64,000 nt of DNA from Piper betle (GCA_033002965.1 JAURVB010000031.1:62001-126000), one strand, 5' to 3'; shown: positions 37,013-50,979, counted from the stretch's first letter. The notes: generated from the letters alone by a model not told the origin. Made by a program: numbers and translations.

Positions 37013-38874
37013 CCCACCCTTTTCTCACCTTTTCAACCTCTTCCCTCCAAGATTCCTCCTTCCCCCACTTTTTGCTTCCATGTTGTTCCTTTTCTCACGT
37101 TCTACTCATTATGTTTGCATGATTCTTGTGTTTCTGTGTTCATCTTGAGTATGTCAACAACTTGTATTTTGATTATTTTGTCTGATCTAGTGTGTATGAG
37201 CTTGTATGGGAGTCACATTTGTGGAAAGGTGGCAGCTTTCCTCGTCCTTGTCACCTGGCCACCCCTCTGCCCAATTTTTGCACGCCTTTGTAGGTCTCTG
37301 ATCATGCTTATATTTTTCATGCTTGCTGATCTTTGTCTTTTTTTCTCCCGTAATTTTACCACACTAAAAATATCTAATTAAAGGCATGAACAAAATCCCT
37401 AACCATCCCTTGTGCTTGCTGTGATCAGTGTATGCATGATGTAAGATCTGTGTTGGTGCTCCATGTTGAGCCTTTAAAAGATTTTTATGAAATTTTAAAA
37501 ATTATTTAATGACCTACTAATTGTATAATATAACCGCATAGAATTTGGGATTAACTAAAAATCATTTAGGTGGTTTTCTTGCACGGATTTTAGGAGTGTA
37601 CAGAAATGTAGGGTTTAACCCTAATTCCCTAGCTCCAATTGTAAAAACCATGGAGACTAGTGTTGTGGGTGAAAATGCTGAAATTTCACTGGGACCTTAG
37701 GTGGCTTCCCACTAGAGGCTCAACCAAATTTCATAGCTTTTAGATGGGTAAAAATTTTAGTGGAAATTTCCTAAGCCCATTAGGCCAAGTTAGCTTTAAA
37801 AATTCCCTGCATTGCCTTCCCTTCCCAAGCCCACTCAGGCCCGTTATCATGGGATTTAGTCTTGAACGCTTACTAAGATCAAGCCCAAAGTGTTGGTTAG
37901 ACATGACCTTTTAACCAGGCCCATTTGGAGTTGTTAAGTGTATGAACGAGCCTTAGCAAATTTGGTACGTAGCACAAAACACTATTCCTTGCACCATAAT
38001 CCGACCTTAGTGGGCTTTGATTACCATGTTGGCACATGGGCCAGTACTTCATAATTTTTGTACCACACCCTTAGAGTTTCAGGGCCATTTTTCTAAATTT
38101 TAGCTTATTTGGATCCCGTTTGGCCCCTCTAAAAAATATTCTGATTAAGACTGTTTGATTAAACCATAAGTTGGACTTTTAGTATTAAGTGTACATGAAA
38201 CCTTAAACCTTAATTAAGGCTACCTAATGACGTGTAACACTTTATTAAGGCAAGATAATTAAGTTAAGTAAGTTTTTTAAGTCATGCTTATGTAGAGGTT
38301 TTGCCTCATTTTGTATGCCGATGCAATTCGATCGTGATTCAAGTTTCATCTTTACTTAGGATTAGCAGGGTGAGATCGCCACTTTAGGACAAAGAGTTTA
38401 CTCATCCAGGTCTGTAAAAATCTTTTGCTTCATCTATGCTTAGCTCCATAAGTGAGGTTTTCACATGTTTTAGAGGTAGAATGGCGTCGGCGACATTTTA
38501 TTGGATCCCTCCAATGTTAGGCCATTTAGCCAAGTTTTTCGCAATTTAACGAAGCTTTAAGGATGAGATCCCTTGATGGTTTTTTGAAAACCAAACTCTA
38601 GAAACTATTATATGCAGGTCCCTACCCAAGTTACTATATGTATATGAGGGTTTTGTTTTACAAATATGAGAGCATTGTACGGAATGTATGAATTATACTA
38701 GTACTCTCTTAAATCTTAAGGTAATGTAATGTATGAGGGTATTGCGTAACCCATCACATTTCTTAAATTTGTAACACTAACTTAACCAATTGTACCTTTG
38801 CCAGTCAAGTTCCATGACCAGCGTTAAATGGAGTATGTGAGGGTATAAACTATGTATGTAAGTATGAATTGTAG

Positions 38875-39852
38875 TGTGACGGCATTAAATGTACTACAGT
38901 CTCCCTCTATCTCCTCACCAGCTCATGGTCTAATAATCGGGATGCAAGTGGAGGTGATAGAACAACTCCACGTGGAGGTGAGTCAGGAGATTGTGGAGGT
39001 GGTGGTACATTCTCTCTACTCAGCTGGTTGCTCATCCTGGCTCATCACCTGCATCAAAGCCCTATCTAGGACTACTCTAGGTAGACAAAGACCCTCATCA
39101 AAACCATAGGAACACTAGCACGTTGGCATAAGTAATAGTCGAAGGGAACCAAACCCACCCATGGGCAAGGCCACTCTCAATATCTCTAGCTGTATAATGT
39201 CATGCGACATCAAAGAGCTCATCAATGAGAATGGTATAAACCATGTAAGCTCTCTCCATAGTACCATCACTGAGATGGATGGTAGGAATCGGGTGAGCAT
39301 AAATAAAATGGAGCTAGACTTTTCCCATATAGCTCTATGGGCTTTGGGAAAAGAACAAGGCTAATTGTCTTCATGTTTCCATTGTGTGCCTTCCAGACAA
39401 AGATCTATAGACACTGTCAAATGATCCACTACAACCACCAAATTTGATTGAAATACATCTTGGCTCACCTCTGGCAACTTAAATAAGGCATTGATAATAT
39501 TATAGTGATAGTATATGCCCCTCTAACAACTCTTTAAAACAAACGGTCATTTAGTTTAGATTAAAACTTGTTTCACTACTGGAATGACCAACAGCTTAAG
39601 TTGCATAATGAATTTACTCCAACCTCGTCGCAAAACCCAGACCTCATGTCTGATGTTTTAGCTATGGTTCATGGTGAGGACCGACCCAAGTATTGTGTTA
39701 ACTAGTATGGTTTGACTGCCCATGTACTATAGGGATCATAGTTTATGATGGTATGGTTAGCCAAGGTTTTAGTGATAACTGTTGTTATAAACTTCTGGTG
39801 AGCATCGAGAGCCGAGGCTTTGTTTTGTAGCTTATAATTTCGGTAGCCAAGG
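38875..39852. other. Inserted sequence of unknown type inside the LTR copy
   Basis: It interrupts family 3 similarity. The minus strand has coding-like open stretches (39,115-39,300 and neighbouring frames), but I cannot assign them to a gag, pol or other family. Its right border abuts a minus-oriented LTR fragment. Confidence 0.35.
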
Positions 39853-41453
39853 TCTAACACCTCAATTCAGCTTGAACCCGGTCTGAATCTTGATGTTGAA
39901 ATTTAGAAAGTTGTTCATTGAACTACCATCATACAAACTTTATGAAAGTAGATCTCAACCTTCAATGAGGCTTAAGATAGGTGGTACCTTATTAAATTTT
40001 CATACAATGCATGTTGATCATAATATCATAGGAAGGATCTCAACTTTAAGGGCTCCTGAATGAGCACTCCAAGCCATGAGAGAGGCAACACCTCTCATGT
40101 GACTAAGAGGGTAATTTACATATGCAATGATTACTCTAAGCTACATGAAAGGAATACCTCTAATGTAGCTAAGAAGTTGAGCTTTAAAAATACAGATGTA
40201 TGAGCCAGTTCTTATACTTAGTTTCAGTGATTAAGTTAGGTAACTTAACTACTTGATGATGTTGAACTTATAGTAAAATAAAAGCAAGGTCGTGGTTACC
40301 TATTTCACAGACCCCGTAAAGGAAACTCAAATATAGAGGCATCATTGAGTGCTAGAGCATTATATCCTAACACTCGATCTTCATGTGGGCTCTTCACGTG
40401 GCCTGAACTATAAACTCATCCATCCCACATTCCTCTACACACATAACTACAACCAAATAAGTTTTGAGTACCTTAAGTGCTCCTCATCATTTCTTAGAAC
40501 TTTAAAGATTACACACCCTACAAATGATTGTTAGCCTTTGCCCTAAAGTTACCACTTGGCACAACGATAATAATGATAATAAATAATGAAACACATGTCC
40601 GCAATCCATCATCACATAGGCCCAATCCAATTCATACATAGGTTCTTGGGGAAACTTTAAGGCACATGCCCACAAAATAATACAATCCAAAATATGAATC
40701 CAAATACATAACACAAAAACCACCATCACCATGAGCCTAAGATCGGTGCTCCTAAGCTAGCCAATGCCATCACCATGAGTAGTCTTGAAAAAATGTCAGT
40801 AATCAAACTAGTCTAAAATAGCTACTCATATTTCAAGACTAGCTAGTGGGTGCTCCATTACCCACAGGAAATCTTTAAAACTTTAGAATAGCCTCACAGG
40901 GCAATATGCAAAAATAATTCATAAACACTTGCTGGCACGCTAGTTCGGCAAACATACTCATATACAAAACTTATGCCCTCACGTCCTCCATATATCACTG
41001 TCATAGTATTCCAATGCCATTGAAATAATTGTTAAGTTAGTACCACAAATTCTAAAAATGTGTTGCAATATGTAGTTTACCCTTACATTGCACTGCTTCA
41101 AGGTTTAAAGGAGTACTAGTGCAACTTATACTTCTCGTACACTGTTCTCATGTTCATAAAATCGTAAACTCTAATATACTTATATAGAGTAGGCTTGGGC
41201 AAGGACATGTATCATAATATTTCTGGGGCTTAACTTTCAGCCTTTAAGTTTTATTAAATTGTAAAAAACTTAGCTAAATGGCTCGACATCAAAGGGTCCG
41301 ATAAAAGTCGTCGACGTCGTCCTATGTTCAAAACTCAGTTGAACTTTGTCACTCAAGGAGTCAAGTACGGAGGAAACTAAAGAGTACTATAGACCTGGAT
41401 GAGTGAAGCTTCGTGTCCTAGATCAGTAAGCTCACCTTGTGGTATATTTTACA
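39853..41453 (-). mobile_element. LTR fragment, minus orientation, related to 11,507-13,852
   Basis: The left end TCTAACACCTCAATTC is the reverse of the GAATTGGGATGTTAC-type end at 13,852, and the right end is ATATTTTACA. Shared blocks run in reverse order, including the paired GCAACACCTCTCATG segments (about 40,087) and the GGATCCG-like block near 41,295. It appears to lack several hundred bases of its 5' part. No TSD is visible. Confidence 0.5.
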
Positions 41454-43049
41454 ACTAGATTTTGACTTGCACACGAGTGGATGGGATGAATGACATCACG
41501 AAAGGGCCTAGTTGGTACCCACCTATGGTGCTCAGTGACGGTCTTATATATATGATATCAAATTACTAGCCTAAACATAGTGTATATTTCAGCAGTTTTG
41601 GCATGTTGCCTTCGTCGAGTATATCTAGGCCGCGCAATGGTACATTGATTATCGGCTAGGCCCTATTAGCCATGTTACCTACATGTCACTGTGAGCTAAT
41701 ATTTGGTTCATATATGTGGGTTATCAGTGATTATGATTAGGCCCTATTAGTCACTTGCTTTTTATTAGTGTATTGTGGAGAAGATGATGTTTCATTTCAA
41801 TTTCTCGTGGATAACTATTTTATTTATCTGCTAGTATTGAGATTTTTCCGTATTAGTTATTTGGGACTTAGGGATACCCATTACTAACGTGTTTTCTTAT
41901 ATTTTGTAGGTGAGCAGGCTTGACATTGGCCAAGTAGCTACACAAATCACGAGACCTTGGTGGATACTGGGCCGACATTTTGTGTTGTGGGCTTTTGGTT
42001 GTGTCATATCCCTCCTTTGGGGATTTTGTTATTTGCAGAATATGTATTTGACTCCTAGTGTTAATGTCTTGAGATTGTGGATTATGATGTGACGATGTCG
42101 CTGTGTGGCCTTGGGACCATGCCAACTTGTGCCTTGTGATATAATACTATAACTATTTGCTAGCTTTTTTGTACCTAACTGTATCTCCTATGTTTTGCAG
42201 ACAGAATACACTGGAGTGCATTGGTCTAACTATTTTTTGAAGGTTACTTCAAGCCCCGAAGTCCTGGTGCTAGTGGTTAAATAAGTATCTAGGTACGTAA
42301 AGCCACGCTACTTGTGTATGTACATGGAGGGAACAAGGAAAATTGGTTGGAGGAGCTTCTGTGATTATTATAACTGTAGGAGAAGGGCCTATGTGAAGAC
42401 TAGGAAAACCCACAACCTCATGAATGTAAAATCTATGTTAAATGTGATGTAAATGATCTCGAAATTTGGCGTAACATCTTAGAAATATTATGTGAATGTT
42501 AAATGATATCATAAAATATTTTTGAAATTGTTCTTTGAATGAATGATGATTATATAGGTTGTGTAATTTTTCCATCGTCCTATTTGCACCGGAGACTGCC
42601 AAATTTTCTCTATAAACTTAATATCCTTTGTAAATTCGATTCATCTAGGATGTTCTACTTGCATGAGCTCTTCTAGAGGTGTCTTGCATGCAGTGTGGTG
42701 TTATCTATGCATTAGATTCCCTTGGATTCCATCTTTTGAGACCTTGAGTGGTTAGATCCTTCTTGTGTCGGTTTTCCATTTTAATGGGTTATAAATTTGT
42801 ATCTTGAAATTTATTAGTCAATTCGGTTTGCTCCATAAACCGAAACAGGGTGTTAAAGACAAGCTATTTCTAGGGCTAATCTGTGGCTACTAATACAACA
42901 TGCTACTGGAACATTATACACTATTGAAAATGCTAAGGGTTAACGTGTATTAGCGTTGGTGTTGGGTGCTCAACCAAATGCATCTAACAACGGTTACCAC
43001 TTAATGACTTGGCTAACTCACACATACAAAATCCTTATAATATATAAAT

Positions 43050-43968
43050 TGTAAAATCAAAGTTTTGCCCAAAATTTTACCCTGTTAACTAGAACTAGCT
43101 TGATTCGGTTTGGTCTGATTTGAGCTAAATTGATTTGTGCTATTTACTGGACTGTTTGATGTGTTGAGCTGGTTAATGGACATCTATTATTTTTCAGAGA
43201 ATGTATCGAGCACCTAATGATGTGCATACTTATTGATATGACCGTGTTGAGTCGTGCAATTATTTATTAGTTATTATAATTTGTGGGCAATAGATTGTCC
43301 ATATTACTTCGGATCAATTACAACTTTGGTTTGCCTTGTCGTTTCGGTTCCAATGATATATAATATGTAGACCTAACTTTGGGCGTGCATTGACCCACAT
43401 TTCAAGGCTAGCACATGAAAAACATGCGAGAGGGAACTCCAAAATGGTAAAATTGCCAATTACATGTCCAACACCCCAATATTTTCTATGTTCTTCCTTT
43501 CCACCAACGGTGGTGGGAACTGATTTTTTAGCCGACCAAAAGCTGCCAGCCATGCCGCTAGTGCCAATCAACTCACCACCAATCGACTTGCCGTCATGCT
43601 GGTTGTCAACCCCAATGAGCATCGCCGTCTATAACCGCACCTCTCGATACAAATTTGAGCCAAAGTGGCTACCTTGCTCATGGTCACCGATTGTGTGTCG
43701 AAGTCATCTACCACCACCGGACCAAACACCACCAACCCTGACCACCGTTGTCGCTAGAATCGTTATCACCATTTTCTTACTGCCACCTTTCGAGGTCAAT
43801 TCTGGCCGATTAGAGCTTCAACCTCAATGTCATCATCATCGTCATTGCCAGTGGACTCCGTAGGCTTTTAGGCCATTTTCAGGCAAGCCACAATTGTCGT
43901 TGCCATTGACTATACTATCATGTTCATAGTCATCGGGGCTATCGTTTCCGACAACCTGGCAGCCTTGA
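43050..43968 (+). mobile_element. Truncated family 1 LTR, plus orientation
   Basis: It starts TGTAAAATCAAAG and contains the family 1 GC-richer module (GGTGGTGGGAAC at 43,509, with CACCACC-rich stretches). It is cut off at 43,968 by the insertion of the minus-strand element whose LTR starts at 43,969. The rest would lie to the right of that element, outside the window. Confidence 0.55.
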
Positions 43969-46900
43969 TGTAACACCCCATTTCGGTTCATCCGTAAACC
44001 GATTTGGAAATATCACCGACGACCAAACAATTCGCTAATCTATTAGATTAAGTTAAGTTGACCCATATCTACCCTCGGCATCTTAAAATGGTAGTGCAAG
44101 TATGCAATGTATGGATGGGATGTTGGGTTCTAACATGGCCCTACATGCATGCTACGATATGCTACCATGCACAGACAGAAAAACCATGAAAACAAGTTCG
44201 AAAATAAAAATAATATTTTTAAAACAAAATGGACAAAGTCTCGCCTGAAAGTGTAATAGTGGGGCCAACCTGTTCAAGACAATAATAAATATTCATATAG
44301 ATATAATTCCAAAACGTGACATTATCATTTCCATTCTAGTCTTTTTCACTTTCTGCCTCATTCGAGCTGAGTCTAAACTCCAAGTCTAAACTCAGCCTTA
44401 ATGTTCATACCATTTCACATAATAATCTTAGACAAACTCATCATTCACACAACTTAGAAATCATCGTTATCATCTATTACGCTCAGCAGGTACATGTGTG
44501 CAACAGCTTTGCTACTCCACGATCTTGACAGCGCTCAGTCCTAGAGATTCTTACCTACATAAATAATAGAAAACCGTTAGTAATGAGTGTTACTGGTCCA
44601 TAAATAGCTAGTAACAAACTGACACAAGAGGGTTGGCCCTTCTGTTAAAGTAAAACATTCATAACTTCCACTAGAAGTCTCATAAGTGCAGTAATGAGGA
44701 GCCATTGGCCTCGGCTCGATAGTATCCCCTTTCTATCTCATTCTCATGACTTGGCATTTTCATCTATCCCTTGCACGAAAAATTCATTCTTTTCTTGTCC
44801 GCCCTTTACATCCTCCATATTACTCCTAGGCCTAAGTACAGAGGTCGAGTACTCTCAGGCATGCGCCTTCAATACCCTTTGAAACCACAAGTCTAGACAT
44901 GCGTGCATAGTAGTACCCATAAACCTCCACACTTCTTTGGGTTTGAGGATCTCAAAGGTGGAGTTATCAGGATCCCTCGGGAATGGAATGGCCTGCACAC
45001 CAATCCAGAGCCCGCTATTGACTGGCACATACCCGCTCTCGTAATACAGTTGTTAGTATTTATGGCTTCAACTGGCACGTGCCCGCCCATGTAGCACGGA
45101 TGTCCCTCATTCTATCTCACTAAAAATGTAAAAACTACATGTATATAGGCCTAGGTAGAGATTTATATAATAGGCTCGAAGGCATCGTGAGTTGGATCCG
45201 AGTTTCAAAAACAAACTCGATGGATCTCATCCTTGAGGGTTATTAATCCAAAAATAATGTACAACTAAATGGTCAGTGTGGAGTGGGATACAATAAATCC
45301 ACCACTCGACACATCTACTCACCTATCAAAACAATACATGATGGAGTATCAAGATAAAACCATAAGCGAGTTCTAACGGACCTGGCAGAAGCTTCAAGTG
45401 TGTCCACGCACCTAGGCAACAAGTTCCTACTCCGTACCTACACATCAAAACACAATAGTAACGCCCGCTCATAATGCATTCGCACATCCTATAGCATACT
45501 CACATCAACCATGCATCAATCAACACACATCAATTATAATCAGTATAAGTTTTCCTACTCTACATTGCATTAATTATAGTACTTATTTAGTGTATCTAAT
45601 TAATTCCTTAGCATTCGTTTTAATATCACACAATCACACATCTTCATATTTTTATTAACATAAACATATCTAATACACCTATCACTCAATCCTAGCATCC
45701 TAGCATGATGTCCTAATAATCATTACTTTAAAATAATTAAATTAAAATAAATTATACCTCGCGTGTTGTTGGTAGTCGGTGACGACTAGGGTTTTATTGC
45801 ACATCGAAGCTCGAATTTTGCATTTGGCGGTGTCCAAAGTTCGATCAGGTTCGACTGAATGAGTTCGTCAAAAGATCCGGCAAATTCCAGCAAATTCAGT
45901 TTTCCAGCGGGTTCCAGTGGTTTTCCAGTGACAGTTGCCAAGGCGGATACTGGTGGGATAGTGGTGGTATGGGGTATCGTTGGCACCAGCTCGGCCAGCC
46001 TACACGTCTACGACGTCGATGAGGTTGGCAGAGGCAGTGGCTATAAAACCCCGAAAGAAATAATTAGGTTGTTTTATTTAGGGTTTTATAAATCTTAGAA
46101 CGAACCATAAATAATATTTAACTAAATAAATTCTTAAGAATCAATATCATAAATTATCAATTATAACTCATTCGTATTCGCTTAATAGTAATTTTTTGAC
46201 TTTTCATTATCACACAAATGATATAGTTATGAGTGATTACGTTCTTTTCTATAAAATTTAATGTAGTGACTTCTTAAATTCCACACATATCCTTCTATAT
46301 AAAGGAGAGTTCTAATGTTATGTGAAACATCCTCTAGATAGCTTGTGAGCACATTTGGCTTTAGAGAAATTACATTCATATTAAGATCATGTGTCATAGT
46401 TGCAGCTGCCTCATCAGAATTTCAGGTTCGTATAATTACTTGAAATGTTATATATTTCGATTTGGGAGTCTTGGTCGGCACAGTCCGACACAGGGCAATA
46501 CCTTTAAAAAATTACTATATGGGAGTCTTGGTCGACTTGAGTTCATATTCGATCACCATGCGTTGAGCGCAACCAAGGTCAATGAAATTGACTCAATCCA
46601 ACACAGGGCAGCACCCCTGAAAGATTAAAGACATGCCCCCATGCCAAAAGGGGTGACAGGGCGTAGTGGTGTAAGACGGCTTATTATGCACTTGTGATAC
46701 TGAGAGGGTGAGTCAATAGTAAATATCAGTAACTACAGGCCGAGGGCCACGTAGAGTGTGTGCGCATACATGGGATTGTAGCTGGATGGGCGGCCACCCT
46801 CCGAACATATAAAGAGCTCAACATAGGCTCACAATCACTAAAAGATGTAATTCAGATGTTGTGGAATATATTAATTATTTCTTGTAATTATACGACTTAG

Positions 46901-48035
46901 TGTTTTTATCACTAACGCGGCATTGCCTCCACAGGTATGAGCATGGAAGGATAGGTAGAGTCGGGACAGCTGGAGGACTCTATTATTGAACTATTCTTTT
47001 CTCTAGATTGCTTGCATGACAGTGGGATTTTGGTTTGGTTCACCGGCTTAGATTATTCTTAGCATTTGTCTATTAAATTTGTTGTTATGGATTTATTTAA
47101 AATCATTGAAAATTAATAGAAAATTAATTTATAAGACACATAGTTTCATATAGTAACACTTGGCTCATGGCTCGGAACGGGAAGGTTGTTACAGGGGCTC
47201 ACCGAAAAAAGGGCAAACAGGGTTGTTGATGGTGGGGGTTTGGAGATGCGGCTGTTGTATGTGGTGTTGGGCTCCGCACTAGTTGGAGAAGGTCGAAGAC
47301 GTCAAGGCGACCACTGGATGGCGGCGGTGACAGTCGCCAATGGTGGGATCAGCAAAGCGAGCGCTGGGCTAGGCTGCGGTGATCTGGCATTATGGACGCC
47401 TGACAACAGCTGGGGTTGCTCGGGGTGGTACAGCAATGGTGCGGTGGTGCTTGGCAACATCGATCGGCAATGGGGTTATGTTGACAGGGCAGCGGTGACG
47501 ATGAACCCGGGGGCGGTGGCAAGGGTTTTGGGGGTGAAGAAGAGAAGTGTCGGGGAGGGGGGTGTGGCAGGGGGCGGTAGTGTGGGTTGGGGGAGAACAT
47601 GGTGTCAGGGTGTTTGGTGGCAAACTTGTATATAAAACTTGACTCGATGCCGACCTGAGTCAAAATAATAACTTACTCGTAATAAATCCTAAAAATTCCA
47701 AAAAATTAAGGAAAAATCATATAACATATATTACACACCATAACACCACAATGACATGTTCTATAACTAATAATGCATTATTCGGCCTAAAAATATTTTT
47801 ACAATCAAATACATAAAAAAAATATACCGCATATTTTCATATATTTTTATAACTTATTTCTCACCATCTTTCCGACGTTATTATTATATATTCAGGTACA
47901 CCTGACCCTCATGCTCATAACTCACGGCTAGGCGCGACTAGGTATGCGGTTAATTAAACTGACTCAACTCGACCCGATGGTTGAACTGACTGGTTCAGTA
48001 ATGTAAACCTCTGACCCGAGTCATTGGTTTTACCA
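43969..48035 (-). mobile_element. 3' LTR of an old minus-strand gypsy element (family 2)
   Basis: The left end is TGTAACACCCC and the right end GGTTTTACCA. On the minus strand it starts TGGTAAAACC and is directly preceded by the purine run TAAGGAGGGAAGG, the polypurine tract. After subtracting the solo LTR nested at 46,042-47,193 its length is about 2.91 kb, agreeing with the two family 2 solo LTRs (2,943 and 2,988 bp). The GC-rich part near 47,190-47,640 and the donor-like GCGAG/GTATAA (minus strand, about 45,758) match those copies. The other LTR lies outside the window. Confidence 0.85.
46042..47193 (+). mobile_element. Nested solo LTR, family 4 relative (1,152 bp)
   Basis: It begins TATAAAACCCCGAAAG (TG mutated to TA) and ends GTTGTTACA. 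The flanking 5-mers GTGGC (46,037-46,041) and GGGGC (47,194-47,198) are a one-mismatch target duplication. The interior shares TTTTTATCACTAACGCGG and TGCCTCCACAG, and blocks such as GACTCAATCCAACACAGG, with the family 4 LTRs at 56,744 and 61,685. It lacks the minisatellite and the inverted GC-rich module of those LTRs. It interrupts the family 2 LTR inside its GC-rich module. Confidence 0.8.
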
Positions 48036-48048
48036 CCTTCCCTCCTTA
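48036..48048 (-). other. Polypurine tract of the old minus-strand element
   Basis: Minus strand TAAGGAGGGAAGG directly abuts the LTR start TGGTAAAACC. It would prime plus-strand DNA synthesis in an active copy. Confidence 0.7.
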
Positions 48049-50974
48049 GAAAAATTTTGTCCTCGAAATTTTAACCAAGGAAATTTCAAATTCATCCATT
48101 ATCTGAAGAAAAATAATCTCTAGTAAGGTACCTGGTTGTGAAGCTAGTTGCTCAAATACCTTCGGGTATCGCTTCTTCATCACAGCTTCATGTTCCCATG
48201 TAGATTCTTCAACTCCTCTTCGAGTCCATTGCACTCATACTAGGGGGACTTCTTTCCTTCGAAAAATCTTAACTCTACGATCCACAAGCTGAATTGCATC
48301 TTCCGGATACGTCAAGTCTGGTTGCAACTTTATTTCTCTAAAGCTAACAACATGAGAGTTGTCTAGATGTACTGCTTCAGTATCGACACATGGAAGACAT
48401 CATGCACAGTTGATAGGTGAAGTGGCAATGCTAGCCTATACACCACTAGTGGACTGAGTTTCCCTCATGTCATGAATCTCATGTTTCCCTCAGTCAGAGA
48501 GACCATCAGGAGAACATGATCTCCTAATGCGAAATGAACCTCACGTCTACACTGATCAGCATAACTTTTCTGCCTGTCCTAAGCTCCTCGCATTCTCCTC
48601 CTGATCCGCATCACCACTTCCTGTGTCTGTTGGATCATCTCTGGCCCAACTACTACTGGCTCGCTGCCCTATACCCAACATATCGGGGATCGAAATGGTC
48701 TACCATATAGTGCTTTGTATGGTGCCATCCCTATCGTAGCCTAATAGCTATTGTTGTAGGAGAACTCTACTAGAAGTAGGTGCTCTTCCCAACTTCCTCC
48801 GAAATCCAAAATGCATGCTCAGAGCAAATCATCTATGATTTGTATGGTCCTCTTGGTTTGCCCATCAATCTGTGGGTGAAAGGCAGTGCTGAATCTCAAT
48901 TCATTGCACGTAGCTGCCTGGAAAGCCTTCCAAAATCGAGACGTGAACATCAGATCCCTATCTGTTATGATCTCTAATGGTACTCCATGTAGCCTGACTA
49001 TCTAGTCTTTGTACAGTGTGGCCAAAGTGGTCAATGGGTAATCCATCCTGATTGGTATGAAAAATGCACTCTTTGTGAGTCGATCTACTTTGACCTATAT
49101 TGCATCCTTTTGTTGGCAGGTCCTAGGTAAACTAACTACAAAGTCATACGCTATACTCTCCCACTTCCACTCTAGTGCTTCCAATGGTTGTAGCATTCCA
49201 CCTGGGCGTACATGTTCAGCTTTCACTTGATGGCACACTAAACATCTAGCAATTATGTCGTATACCTCTCTGTTCATTCTTGACCACTAATATGTTTGTT
49301 AGACATCGTGGTATATCTTCACTCCACCTAGATGCACTGAGCTTCTCGACATGTGAGCTTCATGAAGAATCGTACATCGAAGTCTAGGACACTTTGGAAC
49401 ATTTGGCACGAAGAATCAACTTCTAAGTCTAACTAACCCATCTGCATTTCTAGTCAATTCCGGATGTGTTCCTTGTTCTAACCATTGGCTCAACTGTGGA
49501 TTTGCTTCCTGTGAAATCCTGATCGGCTCAAGTACACTAGCTGAATGGTCATTCGTGCCATCATTCCAACTAACTATTTCTGGCCTATAGTGAATTGAGT
49601 CACTGACACTGCTGCCAATCCTGCAGAGTACGAGACTCCTTGCCTGCTACTCAACGCATCTGCTATGACATTCACTTTGCCCTCGTGGTACGCTATGTCG
49701 ATCTCTTAGTCTGCTAGCATCTCCAGCCATCTTCTCTGCCTGTTGTTCAAATCCTTCTATGTGAAGATGTATTTTAGACTCTAGTAATCAGTCAAAAGTC
49801 TGAAAGATGTTCCATATAAGTAGTGCCTCTAGATTTATAGGGTATAACCTTATCCTTTTGCATCAAAACACAACCTATTCCAATCCCTGAGGCATCTATG
49901 TAAACTACGAAATCCTTGTGTCCATCAAGCAATGTGAGGATAGGTGCCGAAGTCAATCTCTCCTTCAGCGTCCTAAAACTCCACTCACACTCGTCCGTCC
50001 ATCTGAACCGTTCCTCCCTCCTAGTCAGCCGTGTAGGAGGGGCTCCTATGGAAGAGAAATCCTAAATAAACCGTCTGTAGTATCCAACTAGGCTTAGGAA
50101 ACTCCGAACCTTTGTACGTGTCTTCAGCTGTTCTCACTGCACTACTACTTCTATCTTGGTTGAACCTACTGAAATGCCTGATGATGAGATGATATGGCTG
50201 AGAAAGTGCACTTCTAACAACCAAAAACTGCACTTTGAAAACTTCACTTCGAAAACTTCACATAAATCTATACTATAGCAGTGTTAACACCATCCTCAGA
50301 TGCTGCTCATGCACTTCCCTATACGAAGAATATACCAGTATGTTGTTCACAAAGACAATTACAAACTTGTCCAGATATGGATTGAACACTCTGTTCCATC
50401 AAGTCCATAAATGTTGTTGAGGCATTGGTCAATCCGAAAGGCATGACCAAAAACTCATAGAGTTCATATATTGTCCTGAATGCAGTCTTCAGAATGTCTT
50501 CTACTCTAATCTTCGAAGACGACTACTGAGCTCAACTGATCAAATAGGTCATAGATGCGAGGAAGAGGGTATCTATTCTTAATAGTTACATGGTTTAGCA
50601 TCTTGTAATCAATGCATAAATGCATGTTTTCATCCTTCTTCCTCACGAATAACACCGGTGCACCCTAGGGGATACGCTCGGTCTAATGAATCCTCGATCC
50701 AATAGTGTCTATAACTATTCTTTGAGTTCCTCGATCTCAAGAGGTGTAATCTTGTATGGAGCTCTCAAGATTGGTGTTGTGTCTGGCTTCAACTCAATGG
50801 CAAGGTTTACCTCTCTATCTGGCAGCAATCCAATAACCTCTCTGGGAAATATGTCAGTGAATTCTCTAACCACTGGAATCTCGTCAATGCTCAGCTTGTC
50901 TCCTGAACCACTCTACTAACCAAAATTAACGCTCCCATTATCAGCTCACTGCTTATGTCCAACTGTCTCACTAT
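48046..50974 (-). pseudogene. Old gypsy pol (RT, RNase H, integrase, chromodomain-like end), heavily mutated
   Basis: Read on the minus strand, from right to left: reverse transcriptase pieces (GFIRPSVSP, then [12 protein letters not shown], near 50,700-50,400); a degenerate RNase H region (about 49,650-50,000); the integrase zinc-binding and core start (CLVCHQVKAEHVRPGG, then YDFVVSLPRT, 49,095-49,277); and a chromodomain-like tail (EESTWEHEAVMKKRYPKVFEQ, 48,140-48,210). The catalytic pair of the RT active site reads Asn-Asn (50,342-50,347) where family members have Asp-Asp. Stops and frame changes occur throughout, so it is dead. Its 5' part (protease and gag) continues at 59,990-61,684 beyond the young element inserted at 50,980. 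Confidence 0.88.
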
Positions 50975-50979
50975 ATTCC
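50975..50979. repeat. Target-site duplication ATTCC, left copy
   Basis: ATTCC immediately precedes the 5' LTR and is repeated exactly at 59,985-59,989 after the 3' LTR. This proves a single insertion event into the old minus-strand pol. Confidence 0.93.

Larger units (their letters stand above)
36557..42857 (+). mobile_element. Second copy of the family 3 LTR, with inserted sequence
   Basis: It starts near TGGTAAAACCTAGGC and ends near AAACAGGGTGTTAAA, a degraded form of the usual GGTGTTACA end. It is collinear with 15,866-21,660 in blocks up to about 38,870 and again from about 41,580. Foreign sequence, including a minus-oriented LTR fragment (39,853-41,453), occupies the gap. A TATA-like box is at 37,006 and a TTACTAAC branch-like site plus acceptor ending TTTTGTAG is at 41,909. 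The outer limits are uncertain and no TSD was found. Confidence 0.5.
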
